Part shown: positions 1 to 8,776 of the stretch, one piece after another | How the letters are laid out: each line of letters starts with the position of its first letter | Position numbering within the stretch: the first letter of the stretch is position 1 | From: Lewinellaceae bacterium | Lineage (GTDB): Bacteria; Bacteroidota; Bacteroidia; Chitinophagales; Saprospiraceae | Assembly (NCBI GenBank): GCA_020636095.1 | Contig: JACJYN010000003.1 | Span: 1,674,001 to 1,738,000 of the forward strand | DNA: 64,000 nucleotides | Reading direction: 5' to 3' | The notes under the pieces: generated by a model | Seen by the model: only the letters and a program-made list of their open reading frames with translations | The model's database searches: none | Told to the model about the DNA's origin: nothing | Translations under genes and position numbers: made by a program

Positions 1-231
1 ATCACTTTGACGTTTCACCATCTTCCATTCATTTTTTGCGGTTCGAACCAGCTTTTGATCCTGGTAAGGCACCCAGCCAATGGTTATAGAAATCTCGGGA
101 TGGAAGGATGTAATTTCCGAAGGTTGCATCGTTCTTCCGTTCATAGTGGTGGAGGTCAACTCCTTGGTCTCACCACAATTAACAACTACAAATGCGATCA
201 GCAGGAAAAAAAAGGCGAATCTCCAGGTCAT
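1..231 (-). CDS. Lipoprotein of unknown function (3' end beyond the window)
   Basis: The reading frame starts at 231 and runs off the left edge, so only the first 77 residues are visible. The N-terminus has a charged start (MTWR), a hydrophobic core (FAFFFLLIAFVVV) and a lipobox ending in VVNCG, so it should be cleaved and lipidated at Cys18 and anchored in the envelope. The visible mature part (ETKELTSTTMNGRTMQPSEI and beyond) shows no family I recognise. It is transcribed away from the TonB-dependent receptor at 574 across a 340-bp region with two perfect palindromes, so the two genes may be co-regulated. The frame and signal are clear; function is unknown. Confidence 0.75.
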   Translation of the reverse strand, partial: MTWRFAFFFLLIAFVVVNCGETKELTSTTMNGRTMQPSEITSFHPEISITIGWVPYQDQKLVRTAKNEWKMVKRQSD

Positions 232-366
232 GGCGGTAGTTTTAATGATTAATGACTTTTGTAGTTTGTTTGGAAATTGCGACAGCGAACATTTGTGTAA
301 AGCTAGGTAATTGATGCTTAAACGGGTTATCATCGAGCTATTAAAATGTAGATAGCGGAAGAATTA

Positions 367-424
367 ATTATATTTATAACGATTATAAATATAATGATTA
401 CAAAAGTAATCATTACTTTTGTAA
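367..424. promoter_or_regulatory. Two adjacent perfect palindromes (operator-like) in a divergent promoter region
   Basis: The 342-bp gap 232-573 holds no gene. It contains ATTATATTTATAA (367-379) and its reverse complement at 383-395 with a 3-nt spacer, then TTACAAAAGTAAT (398-410) and its reverse complement at 412-424 with a 1-nt spacer. A third overlapping pair, TAATGATTAC (392-401) and GTAATCATTA (406-415), could form an alternative hairpin. The second palindrome contains a consensus -7 box (TACTTTTG) on each strand. The arrangement suggests a repressor or activator site controlling the lipoprotein and the receptor; the regulator is not identified. Confidence 0.6.
414..421 (+). promoter_or_regulatory. 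Candidate -7 element (TACTTTTG) for the TonB-dependent receptor
   Basis: TACTTTTG fits the Bacteroidota -7 consensus TAnnTTTG and lies 152 nt before the receptor start. No TTG is found at the expected -33 distance, so the promoter may need an activator. The mirror copy CAAAAGTA at 401-408 is the same element on the minus strand, facing the lipoprotein gene. Confidence 0.4.
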
Positions 425-573
425 CGGCCCCGTACCTTCCTTTTCTGTTCTTCTCGGATACCCCGCCCCCCGCTGCCAAAAAAAACGTTAAGCATTCCCT
501 CGGGAAAATTATTAATTCTAACTTGCGTTTCCTTTCGGAAAGCAGCAAAGAAAGCATATTACTAAGCACTATC

Positions 574-3114
574 ATGAAGCACATATACACGACGGCCCTT
601 TTGCTGATCAGCACCTGCCTTACCCTGTTTGCTCAGGAGAGCCCGCTCGCCGGCATTACCGGTTTGGTGACCGACGCCGTGAGCGGACAGCCGGTTGACC
701 TGGTGACGGTCTACATAGAAGGCACCAGCCGGGCGGTAGAGACCAGCACCAACGGCCGTTACAGCATCACCGTACCGGCCGACAAGGACTTTACCCTCAT
801 CTTTTCCCGTCTGGGGTATCAGAAAGCTCAGGCTAAGATCAGCTCCATGCCGGCGCGAAGCACCCGGCAGGTAGATGTGGCCCTGGCGCCTGCCAACTCG
901 GAGATCGAGGTCATCGTGCGGGAAAGTAAGATACAGGACGCCGGCATCATCCGGGAAGATGTGCAACAGCTGAAACTGCTGCCTACCACCACCGGCAACC
1001 TGGAGAGCCTGCTGCCGCATATCGCACTCGGCACCAGCAGCGGTACGGGCGGTGAACTGAGCTCCCAATATAATGTGCGGGGCGGCAATTACGACGAAAA
1101 CCTGGTTTATGTCAACGACTTCGAGATCTACCGCCCGCAGCTCATTCGCGCCGGCCAACAGGAGGGCCTGACCTTCCCCAATGTAGACCTCATCCGCGAC
1201 CTTTCCTTTTCTTCCGGTGGTTTTGAAGCGAAATACGGCGATAAAATGTCGTCGGTGCTCGATATCCGCTACAAGCGGCCGGACAGCCTGCGGGCTTCGG
1301 TTGGGATGAGCTTCCTCGGCGGTTCGGCCCATGTGGAGGGCAGCTTCAATGCCGATAAGAGCGGTTACCGCAAATTGCGGTACCTGGCCGGCGCCCGCTA
1401 CAAGACCACCCGATACCTGCTGGGCACGCTGGATGTGCAGGGCGAGTACGTGCCCAATTTTGCAGACATTCAGGCCTATGTCACTTATGACCTTAGCCGC
1501 GACTGGCAACTGGGGCTGATGGGCAACTACAACAGCAGCGTCTACCGCTTCCGCCCCACGGAGCGCAGTACTGCCCTGGGGCTGATCAATTTTGCCCTGG
1601 AGCTTTTTAGCGTTTTCGATGGCCAGGAGGTCGACGATTTCACCACCGCTATGGGGGGGCTGTCGCTTACCTACCTGCCGGACCGCCAACGCAATCCGCT
1701 CTTCCTTAAGTTTCTGGCTTCCACCTTCCGCAGTGACGAAAACGAGCGTATCGACATCATCGGCAATTATAGCCTGCGGCAGATCGAGACCGGACTGGGG
1801 AGCGAGGATTTTGGCGAGGTATTGGCCGAACTGGGCACCGGCACCCAACATCAGTCCTCCCGCAATTTTCTGGACCTGCAGATTACCAATTTCCAGCATA
1901 AAGGAGGCATAGAATTCCAGATCGACCACGATGACGATGAAGTGACCAGCAGCCACTTTCTCCACTGGAGCGCCAAAGTGCAAAATGAACGCATCGATGA
2001 CCTGATCAACGAATGGGAACGGCTTGACTCCGCCGGCTATTCACTGCCCTACGACACCACGGAAGTCCTGCTCTTCAACGTCCTGAAAACCCGCAACAAC
2101 CTCAACTCCAACCGCTTTTCGGCTTACCTGCAGGATACCTATACTTTCCGCCGGGAAAGCAAGGGGGAATTCCGCGTTTCCGGCGGGGTGCGGGCATCCT
2201 ACTGGGGCCTCAACGAGGAATTGCTCATTTCTCCAAGGGCACAATTATTATACAAACCCCTGGCCGGCAAAACGGACATTTCCTATCGCCTGGCCGGCGG
2301 ATACTATTTCCAGCCTCCCTTCTACCGGGAGCTGCGGCGCCCGGATGGAACCGTCAACGAAAATCTGCTGGCCCAGAAGTCGGCTCATATCGTCGGCGGA
2401 TTTACGCTGGATTTTTACCTGGGTAAGGTAAACCCCAAGAAATTCCGCTTCATCACGGAAGCTTATTATAAAAAACTATGGGACCTGGTTTCTTATGAGA
2501 TAGAGAACGTGCGGATCCGCTACTCGGGAGAAAACGACGCCACGGGCTATATCGCTGGCGTAGACTTTCGCCTGAATGGTGAATTCGTGCCCGGCGCTGA
2601 GTCCTGGATCAACCTCTCTTTCCTGCGCGCTCGTGAACAGCTCGACGGGGTGCAGCACCTGGTGCGCGAGATCGGCCAGGAGGAGGGGCAGCCCGTAGAT
2701 GACGTGTCCCGCCCCACCGACCAGCTGATGAGCTTGTCTATGTTCTTCCAGGACTATCTGCCCAAAAGTGAAAGCTTCCGCATGCACCTCAATTTCACCG
2801 TGGGCACCGGCCTGCCTTTCGGCTTACAGGGCAACAACCGGATTTATCGCAACACCTATCGGTTCTCTCCCTACCACCGGGTGGATATTGGTTTTTCTCT
2901 ACAGCTGTTCGATCGAAATAAGTTGGCCAAACATCCTAACCACTTCCTGCGCTTCACGCGCGGTACCTGGCTCAGCCTGGAGATTTTCAATCTCATGCAG
3001 GTGCAAAACCAGGCGGGCAATACCTGGATTAAAACCATCTTTAACCAGCAGTACGCCATACCGAACTATCTGACGTCGAGAAGGATCAATTTGAGGATGA
3101 GAATGGAGTTTTAA
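574..3114 (+). CDS. TonB-dependent outer-membrane receptor with carboxypeptidase-regulatory-like N-domain
   Basis: An 846-aa outer-membrane protein. I chose the ATG at 574 because it opens a clean signal peptide (MKHIYTTALLLISTCLTLFA, cleavage before QES); the frame is open 180 nt upstream but that part is not signal-like. Residues about 25-110 form a carboxypeptidase-D regulatory-like beta-sandwich (GLVTDAVSGQPVDLVTVYIE, then NGRYSITVP). A plug domain follows (YNVRGGNYDENLVYVNDFEI), then a long beta-barrel ending in RMRMEF with a C-terminal Phe, as usual for outer-membrane barrels. Such receptors import ligands using TonB/ExbBD energy. No SusD-type partner follows, so it is not a classic glycan-uptake pair; the substrate is unknown. 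Confidence 0.9.
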   Translation: MKHIYTTALLLISTCLTLFAQESPLAGITGLVTDAVSGQPVDLVTVYIEGTSRAVETSTNGRYSITVPADKDFTLIFSRLGYQKAQAKISSMPARSTRQVDVALAPANSEIEVIVRESKIQDAGIIREDVQQLKLLPTTTGNLESLLPHIALGTSSGTGGELSSQYNVRGGNYDENLVYVNDFEIYRPQLIRAGQQEGLTFPNVDLIRDLSFSSGGFEAKYGDKMSSVLDIRYKRPDSLRASVGMSFLGGSAHVEGSFNADKSGYRKLRYLAGARYKTTRYLLGTLDVQGEYVPNFADIQAYVTYDLSRDWQLGLMGNYNSSVYRFRPTERSTALGLINFALELFSVFDGQEVDDFTTAMGGLSLTYLPDRQRNPLFLKFLASTFRSDENERIDIIGNYSLRQIETGLGSEDFGEVLAELGTGTQHQSSRNFLDLQITNFQHKGGIEFQIDHDDDEVTSSHFLHWSAKVQNERIDDLINEWERLDSAGYSLPYDTTEVLLFNVLKTRNNLNSNRFSAYLQDTYTFRRESKGEFRVSGGVRASYWGLNEELLISPRAQLLYKPLAGKTDISYRLAGGYYFQPPFYRELRRPDGTVNENLLAQKSAHIVGGFTLDFYLGKVNPKKFRFITEAYYKKLWDLVSYEIENVRIRYSGENDATGYIAGVDFRLNGEFVPGAESWINLSFLRAREQLDGVQHLVREIGQEEGQPVDDVSRPTDQLMSLSMFFQDYLPKSESFRMHLNFTVGTGLPFGLQGNNRIYRNTYRFSPYHRVDIGFSLQLFDRNKLAKHPNHFLRFTRGTWLSLEIFNLMQVQNQAGNTWIKTIFNQQYAIPNYLTSRRINLRMRMEF

Positions 3115-3181
3115 GAGGAGAAAACCTGCCAGGTTTACGGACTGATTCCAATAGAGAAACCTGGCAGGTTTACCCCTCCTC
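3115..3181 (+). terminator. Hairpin of paired AAACCTGCCAGGTTT palindromes after the receptor gene
   Basis: AAACCTGCCAGGTTT (3122-3136) is nearly self-complementary, and its exact reverse complement occurs at 3157-3171. The outer bases GAGGAG (3115-3120) and CTCCTC (3176-3181) extend the stem. It starts directly after the receptor stop codon. There is no strong T-run, so it may act as a 3' stabiliser or weak terminator, or be a dispersed repeat. Confidence 0.5.
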
Positions 3182-3252
3182 ATCTCATCTAAATTTTCTA
3201 AATTTGGCAAAGCACTTGATAAGATAAGCCTTCTAACCCCCAATCACAAACT

Positions 3253-3420
3253 ATGACCGAACAAGGAAAACCAAAGCGCCGCCTGCTCTCCGGCTGGGAC
3301 AAGCTCTGGCTCTTTATCGTTGCGATTATTTTTCTTTACATCCTGCTCAAACAGTTTGGCGTGGATATGGTGTACCGCACGGAGAAGGAGGAGCTTATTC
3401 AGCATCCGCATCGGGATTAA
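3253..3420 (+). CDS. Small single-pass membrane protein (55 aa)
   Basis: A short frame starting ATGACCGAACAAGG. The N-terminus is basic (KPKRRLLSGWDKLW), followed by one membrane helix (about residues 19-34, LFIVAIIFLYILLKQF) and a charged tail ending ELIQHPHRD. By the positive-inside rule the N-terminus should be cytoplasmic. Its 3' end overlaps the 3' end of the convergent acetyltransferase gene by 26 nt. I recognise no family; it resembles the small uncharacterised membrane proteins common in Bacteroidota. Coding status rests on the clean start, membrane segment and fit between neighbours. Confidence 0.55.
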   Translation: MTEQGKPKRRLLSGWDKLWLFIVAIIFLYILLKQFGVDMVYRTEKEELIQHPHRD

Positions 3421-3856
3421 TGCTGGAAGCTTTCCGGTAAATCTCCGGCTCATACCGCTCCATATATATTCCCGGTTTTGCCAGCGGAGTGTATCCCCAT
3501 TTTTGATATAATCCGTGCGCATCGCTCGTCGCCAATATCCACCGCCGCAGGCTCTGCACATCCGGATGCTTGTGGATTGTCTCCATGAGCCATTTGCCCA
3601 GGCCCTTTCCCCGGTGTCCTTCATCAATGAACACATCTCCCAGCCAGGCGAAGGTAGCATAATCGGTCACTACCCGGGCAAAGCCTACCTGCTCTTCCTC
3701 GTAGAAAATGCTGAAGCTCAAAGAGTTTTTTATGGATTTCTTCATCACGTCCATGGGAATACCCCGCGCCCAGTAGGATTGCCGGGAGAGGAAATCGTGG
3801 ATGCGCTCGTAGTCGAAAGAGCTTGGATCAGTGGTAATGGAGTAGTACGGGGGCAT
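3395..3856 (-). CDS. GNAT-family N-acetyltransferase
   Basis: A 153-aa protein starting MPPYYSITTDPS. It has the GNAT fold pattern: an N-terminal helix (DYERIHDFLSRQSYWARGIP), strands (SLSFSIFYEEEQVGFARVVT), the acetyl-CoA pyrophosphate-binding motif HRGKGLGKWL (motif A, R-x-x-G-x-G), and the late segment ATSDAHGLYQKWGYTPL typical of the C-terminal strands. Substrate is not predictable. The ATG at 3856 is immediately preceded on its strand by ten tetranucleotide repeats, leaving no room for a ribosome-binding site. The frame stays open upstream to ATGs at 3928 and 3961, so the tract could instead be translated (see findings). Confidence 0.85.
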   Translation of the reverse strand: MPPYYSITTDPSSFDYERIHDFLSRQSYWARGIPMDVMKKSIKNSLSFSIFYEEEQVGFARVVTDYATFAWLGDVFIDEGHRGKGLGKWLMETIHKHPDVQSLRRWILATSDAHGLYQKWGYTPLAKPGIYMERYEPEIYRKASSINPDADAE

Positions 3857-3896
3857 AGTGAGTGAGTAAGTGAGTGAGTGAGTAAGTGAGTGAGTG
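3857..3896. repeat. Tetranucleotide tract, ten units of AGTG/AGTA
   Basis: Ten consecutive 4-bp units (plus strand: AGTG, AGTG, AGTA, then AGTG three times, AGTA, AGTG three times) abut the acetyltransferase start codon. On the coding strand the tract is in frame with upstream ATG codons, so gain or loss of one unit would change the frame. Confidence 0.8.
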
Positions 3897-3923
3897 ATGG
3901 AACTATTAGGCAATTCGGAGTTC

Positions 3924-4039
3924 GCCATTCGCCATTCGATAAAACCTGCCCCAAAACCCAAAACTGAAACAAATAACGGGTTCTCAAAGCCTGGATTCCT
4001 GCATTTACAGGTATGTCACCGCGAATAGCGAATAGCGAA
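3924..4039. repeat. Heptanucleotide tandem repeats (GCCATTC; GCGAATA)
   Basis: Two clusters of 7-bp units lie in the gap between the acetyltransferase and the PKD protein: GCCATTC twice at 3924-3937, and GCGAATA, GCGAATA, GCGAAC at 4021-4039, just beyond the 3' end of the PKD gene. GCCATTC is the reverse complement of GAATGGC, close to the GCGAATA unit. No transcript or protein is predicted here. Confidence 0.6.
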
Positions 4040-4043
4040 CTGC

Positions 4044-7000
4044 TTAATCCTTTACCACCCTTACCGTCCACCAACCTTCGGCATTGAATAATTGTAACAG
4101 GTAGGCTCCTGCTGGCCACTGTTCCATAGCCCATAGCCTGTCTTGCTGTGCTTGGCCGGAAGCCATTACCTGCCCTTGGAGGTTGAGCCACCGCCATTGT
4201 ATCGGATACCAGGCCGGGTCGCCACTCTCCATCCTCAGTTGCCCGGAAGTCGGGTTGGGAAATATCCTGACGCCTTCCGGCAAGGAGTGCTCCTCCACCC
4301 CATTGGGTTGTATAAATACATTTTGCCCGTTGGCGCGGGTGCACTGGCCATCGTTGGAGGCGTTGAGGGTAACGTCGTAATTGCCCGGCCCGGTAAAGGT
4401 ATGCACCGGGTTCTCCTCATTGCTGGTGGCGCCATCGCCGAAGTTCCAGGTATATTCTGTGGCGTTGGTTGACAGGTTGGTGAACGTGGCGGTTAGCCCG
4501 TTGAGTTCGAAGGTGAAGGCCGGCTGCGGGCGCTCCAGTACGGTGATGGCCTGAGACTGGACCAGCGTTTCTTCGCCATTTGCCCAGAAGAGGGTAAGCT
4601 GAATGTTATACTGGCCGGGGGTATTGTACACAACTTCCGGATTTGGAATATCGGTGGTAGAGGGCATACCGCCCGGGAAGTCCCACCGCAGGCTGTCGTA
4701 ATCGCCGGTAGATGCATTGGCGAAGTAAACGGTATGCGGCGGGCAGCCGCTGGGCGATCCCTCTAAAGTATAAAGCGGAACCGGCCGCTGTACAATGGTT
4801 ACAGGTAGGACCAGTACATCGCTTCCGCAGCCGTTCGTAACAGTAAGGCTGACTTCGTATTCGCCAGAGCTGCTGTAAGTATGCGTGGGGTCCGGGAAAG
4901 TAGACGTATTGCCATCGCCAAAATCCCAGAGGTAACTGTCGGCGCCGGCAGAGAGATTGATCAAAATAATGTTAAGGCCGTCATTTGCCAGGTCAAAATC
5001 GGCGGTTGGCGCCCCGCCGACCTCTATGCCTTCACTTAAAATCAGGGTAGCGGAGCCGGCGTTGTTGGTAGCGATAAGGGTCACATCAAATAAGCCGGGG
5101 GTGTTGTAATTCACGATCGGCGACCCGTCGGTTGAAGTGGCGGGGTTGCCGCCGGGAAAGAACCACTGGTAAGTATTGTTTCCGCCGGTGCTTGTATTAC
5201 TGAAAAGGATGGACAGGGGGGCGCAACCAGTGGAAGGCATGGGCTGGAAGGCAGCTTCCGGCGCTTCCACCACTGTGATCTCTAAAGATGTGGTGTCGCT
5301 GCAGGTACTGTTGCTGGCCAGAAGGGTGATTTCGTAAGTGCCGGGGCTGGAAAAGGCATGGATGGGATTCTCCTCATTGCTGCTGGCCCCGTCTCCAAAA
5401 TCCCAGGTGTAGCTGGCCGCATTGGCCGACAGGTTGGTAAAGGTAGCCGCCAGGCCGTCGAGGCTGAAGGTAAACCCCGATACCGGCCCTTCCAGCACCG
5501 TGATGGCCTGTGCCTGGGACAGCATCTCTTCTCCTTCCAGCCAGAAGAGGGTGAGCTGTACCGTATACTGTCCGGGAGTATTGTAAATAACTTCAGGGTT
5601 AGGAATATCCGATGTAGAGGGCATGCCGCCGGGGAAGTCCCACCGCAGGCTGTCGAAATCGCCGATGGACTCGTTGACGAAATAGACGGTATACGGCGAA
5701 CAGCCACTGGTTGAGTTTTCAATAGAATACTGTGGGGTGGGGCGCTGGGCAACGCTGACGGGCAAAACCGAGACATCGCTACCACAAGCATTTGTCACAG
5801 TGAGCGTGACTTCATAATCACCGGCGCTATTATACGTGTACGTAGGGCTGGGATCAGTAGACGTATTGCCATCGCCAAAATCCCAGAGGTAACTGTCGGC
5901 ATTGGGGGATAGGTTAGTCAGCGTAATGGTAAGGTTGTCCTTTGCCAGTTCGAAATCTGCTGTTGGGGCGGCGCCTACCTGTACCGCGCCGGTTATCGTC
6001 AGGGTATCGGCGCCGGCGCTGTTGGTGGCGATGAGGGTGGCGTCGAAGGAGCCGGGGGTTGCATAGCTCACGATTGGCGCACCGTCGGTTGATGTGGAGG
6101 GCGCGCCGCCGGGGAACAACCACTGGTAGGTGGTATTGCCCCCGCCGGTACTGGTATTGCTGAACAGGACGGACAAGGGCGTGCAGCCGCTTGCCGGCAT
6201 AGGCTGGAAGGCGGCTACCGGCGCCTGTTCCAAAGTGATCTGAACCTGGGCGGAAAAGGAGGCGGTACCGCCGCAGGTGCTGTTGCCCGCCGAAAGCGTT
6301 ACTTCATAAGTACCTGGGTCTGGGAAAGTATGAGTCGGTTCAAACACATTGCTACCATTCCCATCGCCGAAATCCCAGCTGTAGCTGTCGGCGTTCGAAG
6401 AAGTATTGTTAAAGTTAACCATCAGGCCGTTGATGGTAAAAGTGAAGGCCGACAGTGGGCCCGGCACGACGGACAAGGTGAGGGGTTGTGTGAAAACCGA
6501 ATCGGTGCAATCGCTGCTGATGAGCAAGCGGTACTGGTTGCCGTCCATAGCGTTGGTGGCCGGGTTGATGAGCAAATCGGACACATCAGTGGGCCCGTAT
6601 TCCCCCCCACTCTGGAGGCCGGTAAAGCCACTGCCTTCATCGACCTGCCACTGGAAGCTGAGGCCGGCGCCCTGGACAGATACTGGCAGGGTGAGCGCCA
6701 GCCCCGCGCAACTGGTGGTGTCTCCGGTTTGGGCCAGCAACTGAAAAGGTATAAATTCCTCGGCGCTCTCCGGCAGGTTTTCGAAACTCTGCATGGTTCC
6801 GGCGCTGCCGGCAGCAGCGCTGTTGGTTCCTTCCCCGCACACGTTGGAGTTGGTGCTCAGTCCGGGTTGGCCTCCCGTCAGGGTGGTTGTGGCCATGCCG
6901 GCGCCGGCGCGCAGTATGCGCCCGCCTGCGCCACCGCCGCCCGGGCCGAAGCACTGGTCGGTGTTGTTGTTATTGGCATTACCGCCCAGTCCGCCGATGG

Positions 7001-8066
7001 CTTCCAGCGTCAATCCGCTGCCGTCGCCGTTTTCCAGGGCCAGGACGATGGCGCCGCCCCCACCGCCCCCACCGCCTCCGTCTCCGACGGAAGTGCTGGC
7101 CCAAAGGCCGTTGGCGCGGATGGGAAAACCGTTGCTGACGATGTCCACGGCGCGGAGGAGAATGATGCCGCCGCCCGTGCCTCCATCCGTGGCGACATTG
7201 TTGTTGCCATGGCCCGCGCCGCCGCCTCCCCCCATGAAGATTCTATCGGTAGAGACCCCGCCAATGGCCTTGCCTCCTTGTCCGGGGTTGAAGCCGTCAC
7301 AGCCGAAGAAACTGGGGTTGTCGTTCTCACCTCCTTGCCCGCCGCCGGTGACGTTGCCGCCGCCGCCGCCGCCCGAATTGTGGTCGTTGCCGCCGCCGCC
7401 GCCGTTGGCCTGGGAACCGCGCCCGCGCTCACGCCCGGTGGCAATGGCGCTGATGCCTTCCCCTTTGTGAGCCCCCCGGATGCTGGCCTCATCGTAGGCA
7501 AAGTCGTTGTAATTGCTTAAAAAAGTACAGTCGCCTGAATAATTTAGCGCGGCGGAACCGCCCCGAAACCCTTTACCGCTGACATCAATGGGCGCTTGTA
7601 AGCTGATGGTGGAGGCTTCCAGCGCCAGAATGCCGCCAGTGCTTCCATCCCAGGGCCTGGCAGTCAGAATATCCGTAACCAGGGCTCCCGATCCGTAGGC
7701 GGGCATGCTGACGATCTGCACGGCGCCATCCGTATCGTATGGGTTGAGCAGAGCCTTATCCAGGGTAATTTCCAATCCATTGATTGCAGCGATCACGGCC
7801 CGCTCGTACCGGCCCGCCTGTCCCAGGCCGGTGACGCTGCCATAAGCCGCGGTGTTGCTCACGTTTATGGTAGCGCCCTGCATCTGTATGAGAATAAGGG
7901 CATCTCCTTCCGCAAAACCGTTGACGGTGGAAACCTGTAGCGTGTTCGTACAATAATCAATAGATTGGACGGCGGCGTAGGCATTGATGATGCCGGAGAT
8001 GTTCTCCTGCGCCTGAGTAAAATAGATGGAAAGGCTGGCGAGCGCCAGCAGTATTATTTTTTTCAT
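4044..8066 (-). CDS. Secreted Gly-rich and PKD-repeat protein with T9SS sorting domain
   Basis: A 1340-aa exported protein. The start at 8066 opens a good signal peptide (MKKIILLALASLSIYFTQAQ). Residues about 20-190 resemble a beta-rich adhesin-type N-domain; about 195-390 are strongly glycine-rich with runs such as GGGGGG, broken by Asn/Asp. A C-containing Ig-like segment follows, then nine PKD domains that alternate between a DFGDG type and a type with SGC and FPGG signatures. Domains 1-4 and 5-8 are a duplicated four-domain block, and domain 9 repeats the first type. The end (RIFPNPTSGQLRM to VRVVKD) is a T9SS type-A sorting domain, so the protein should cross the outer membrane and be surface-bound or released. 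Adhesion or matrix binding is likely but inferred. Confidence 0.9.
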   Translation of the reverse strand: MKKIILLALASLSIYFTQAQENISGIINAYAAVQSIDYCTNTLQVSTVNGFAEGDALILIQMQGATINVSNTAAYGSVTGLGQAGRYERAVIAAINGLEITLDKALLNPYDTDGAVQIVSMPAYGSGALVTDILTARPWDGSTGGILALEASTISLQAPIDVSGKGFRGGSAALNYSGDCTFLSNYNDFAYDEASIRGAHKGEGISAIATGRERGRGSQANGGGGGNDHNSGGGGGGNVTGGGQGGENDNPSFFGCDGFNPGQGGKAIGGVSTDRIFMGGGGGAGHGNNNVATDGGTGGGIILLRAVDIVSNGFPIRANGLWASTSVGDGGGGGGGGGAIVLALENGDGSGLTLEAIGGLGGNANNNNTDQCFGPGGGGAGGRILRAGAGMATTTLTGGQPGLSTNSNVCGEGTNSAAAGSAGTMQSFENLPESAEEFIPFQLLAQTGDTTSCAGLALTLPVSVQGAGLSFQWQVDEGSGFTGLQSGGEYGPTDVSDLLINPATNAMDGNQYRLLISSDCTDSVFTQPLTLSVVPGPLSAFTFTINGLMVNFNNTSSNADSYSWDFGDGNGSNVFEPTHTFPDPGTYEVTLSAGNSTCGGTASFSAQVQITLEQAPVAAFQPMPASGCTPLSVLFSNTSTGGGNTTYQWLFPGGAPSTSTDGAPIVSYATPGSFDATLIATNSAGADTLTITGAVQVGAAPTADFELAKDNLTITLTNLSPNADSYLWDFGDGNTSTDPSPTYTYNSAGDYEVTLTVTNACGSDVSVLPVSVAQRPTPQYSIENSTSGCSPYTVYFVNESIGDFDSLRWDFPGGMPSTSDIPNPEVIYNTPGQYTVQLTLFWLEGEEMLSQAQAITVLEGPVSGFTFSLDGLAATFTNLSANAASYTWDFGDGASSNEENPIHAFSSPGTYEITLLASNSTCSDTTSLEITVVEAPEAAFQPMPSTGCAPLSILFSNTSTGGNNTYQWFFPGGNPATSTDGSPIVNYNTPGLFDVTLIATNNAGSATLILSEGIEVGGAPTADFDLANDGLNIILINLSAGADSYLWDFGDGNTSTFPDPTHTYSSSGEYEVSLTVTNGCGSDVLVLPVTIVQRPVPLYTLEGSPSGCPPHTVYFANASTGDYDSLRWDFPGGMPSTTDIPNPEVVYNTPGQYNIQLTLFWANGEETLVQSQAITVLERPQPAFTFELNGLTATFTNLSTNATEYTWNFGDGATSNEENPVHTFTGPGNYDVTLNASNDGQCTRANGQNVFIQPNGVEEHSLPEGVRIFPNPTSGQLRMESGDPAWYPIQWRWLNLQGQVMASGQAQQDRLWAMEQWPAGAYLLQLFNAEGWWTVRVVKD

Positions 8067-8178
8067 AGCAACCAGTTTTTGGGCATCCGTAAAGGTAGAA
8101 AAGAATTCATGGTTTGCAGGAGCTACTATGGCGTTAACCTGACAGAAATTTTTATATTTTGCCTGTAAACGACATGTC

Positions 8179-8694
8179 ATGAACCTTCAACAATCTTTAC
8201 TACAGGAGCACTCCAAAGCCAACACCCTGGCCATAGCCCGGCAAATCCTGGCCGGTGTGTTTACTTTTGAAGAACTCTGGGAGCTGATCAAAAACGGAGA
8301 GCCTCCTTTGCCTCAACGCGCCAGCTGGGTGCTGGACGCCGTTACCGGGGAGGCGCCGGAGAGCCTCCTGCCCTACCTGCCCGAGGCGGTAGCCCTCCTT
8401 CGGCAACCCAATCACAATGCCGTATACCGAAATCTGCTTAAGGCGCTGGAGCGCACGGCCCTTCCGGAGGAACTGCAGGGTGAGGTTTACGATTATTGCC
8501 TCAACCAGCTCCTGAACCCCAAAGCGCTGCCTGCCATTCAGGCCTTCAGCATGTCTCTGGCCGCCAAAATTGCCGATGGCATACCGGAATTGCAGGAAGA
8601 ACTGGCTCTGGTCATCGAAAGCCAGATGGAATTTAATACCGCCGCCTATAAAGCCAGAGGGCGCCGGATTTTGACACTTCTCCGGAAAAACTGA
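8179..8694 (+). CDS. Uncharacterised all-helical protein (HEAT-like)
   Basis: A 171-aa cytoplasmic protein with no signal peptide or membrane helix. It is a string of amphipathic helices of about 30-40 residues (for example FTFEELWELIKNGEPPLPQR and LPYLPEAVALLRQPNHNAVY), a pattern seen in HEAT-like repeat proteins of Bacteroidota. It is divergent from the PKD gene (113-bp gap with a near-consensus -7, TATATTTTG, at 8154-8162) and 82 bp ahead of korA in the same direction, so it may share that transcript. No catalytic motif is visible. The coding call is firm; the repeat assignment is tentative. Confidence 0.75.
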   Translation: MNLQQSLLQEHSKANTLAIARQILAGVFTFEELWELIKNGEPPLPQRASWVLDAVTGEAPESLLPYLPEAVALLRQPNHNAVYRNLLKALERTALPEELQGEVYDYCLNQLLNPKALPAIQAFSMSLAAKIADGIPELQEELALVIESQMEFNTAAYKARGRRILTLLRKN

Positions 8695-8776
8695 TCTTTG
8701 CAGCCGGGATAGATTTCATATTCAGAACTTTTTCCTTGTAAAACTGTACACAACAAGTAAGAATGCAAATATTTTC

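Noticed and set aside
6330..7520. Long open frames opposite the Gly-rich/PKD gene (and similar ones opposite other long genes, e.g. 562-1983, 32557-33858, 34506-35906)
   Set aside because: They are antisense to well-supported genes, rich in Ala/Pro/Arg/Gly from GC-rich repeats, and lack domain signatures or starts with upstream signals.
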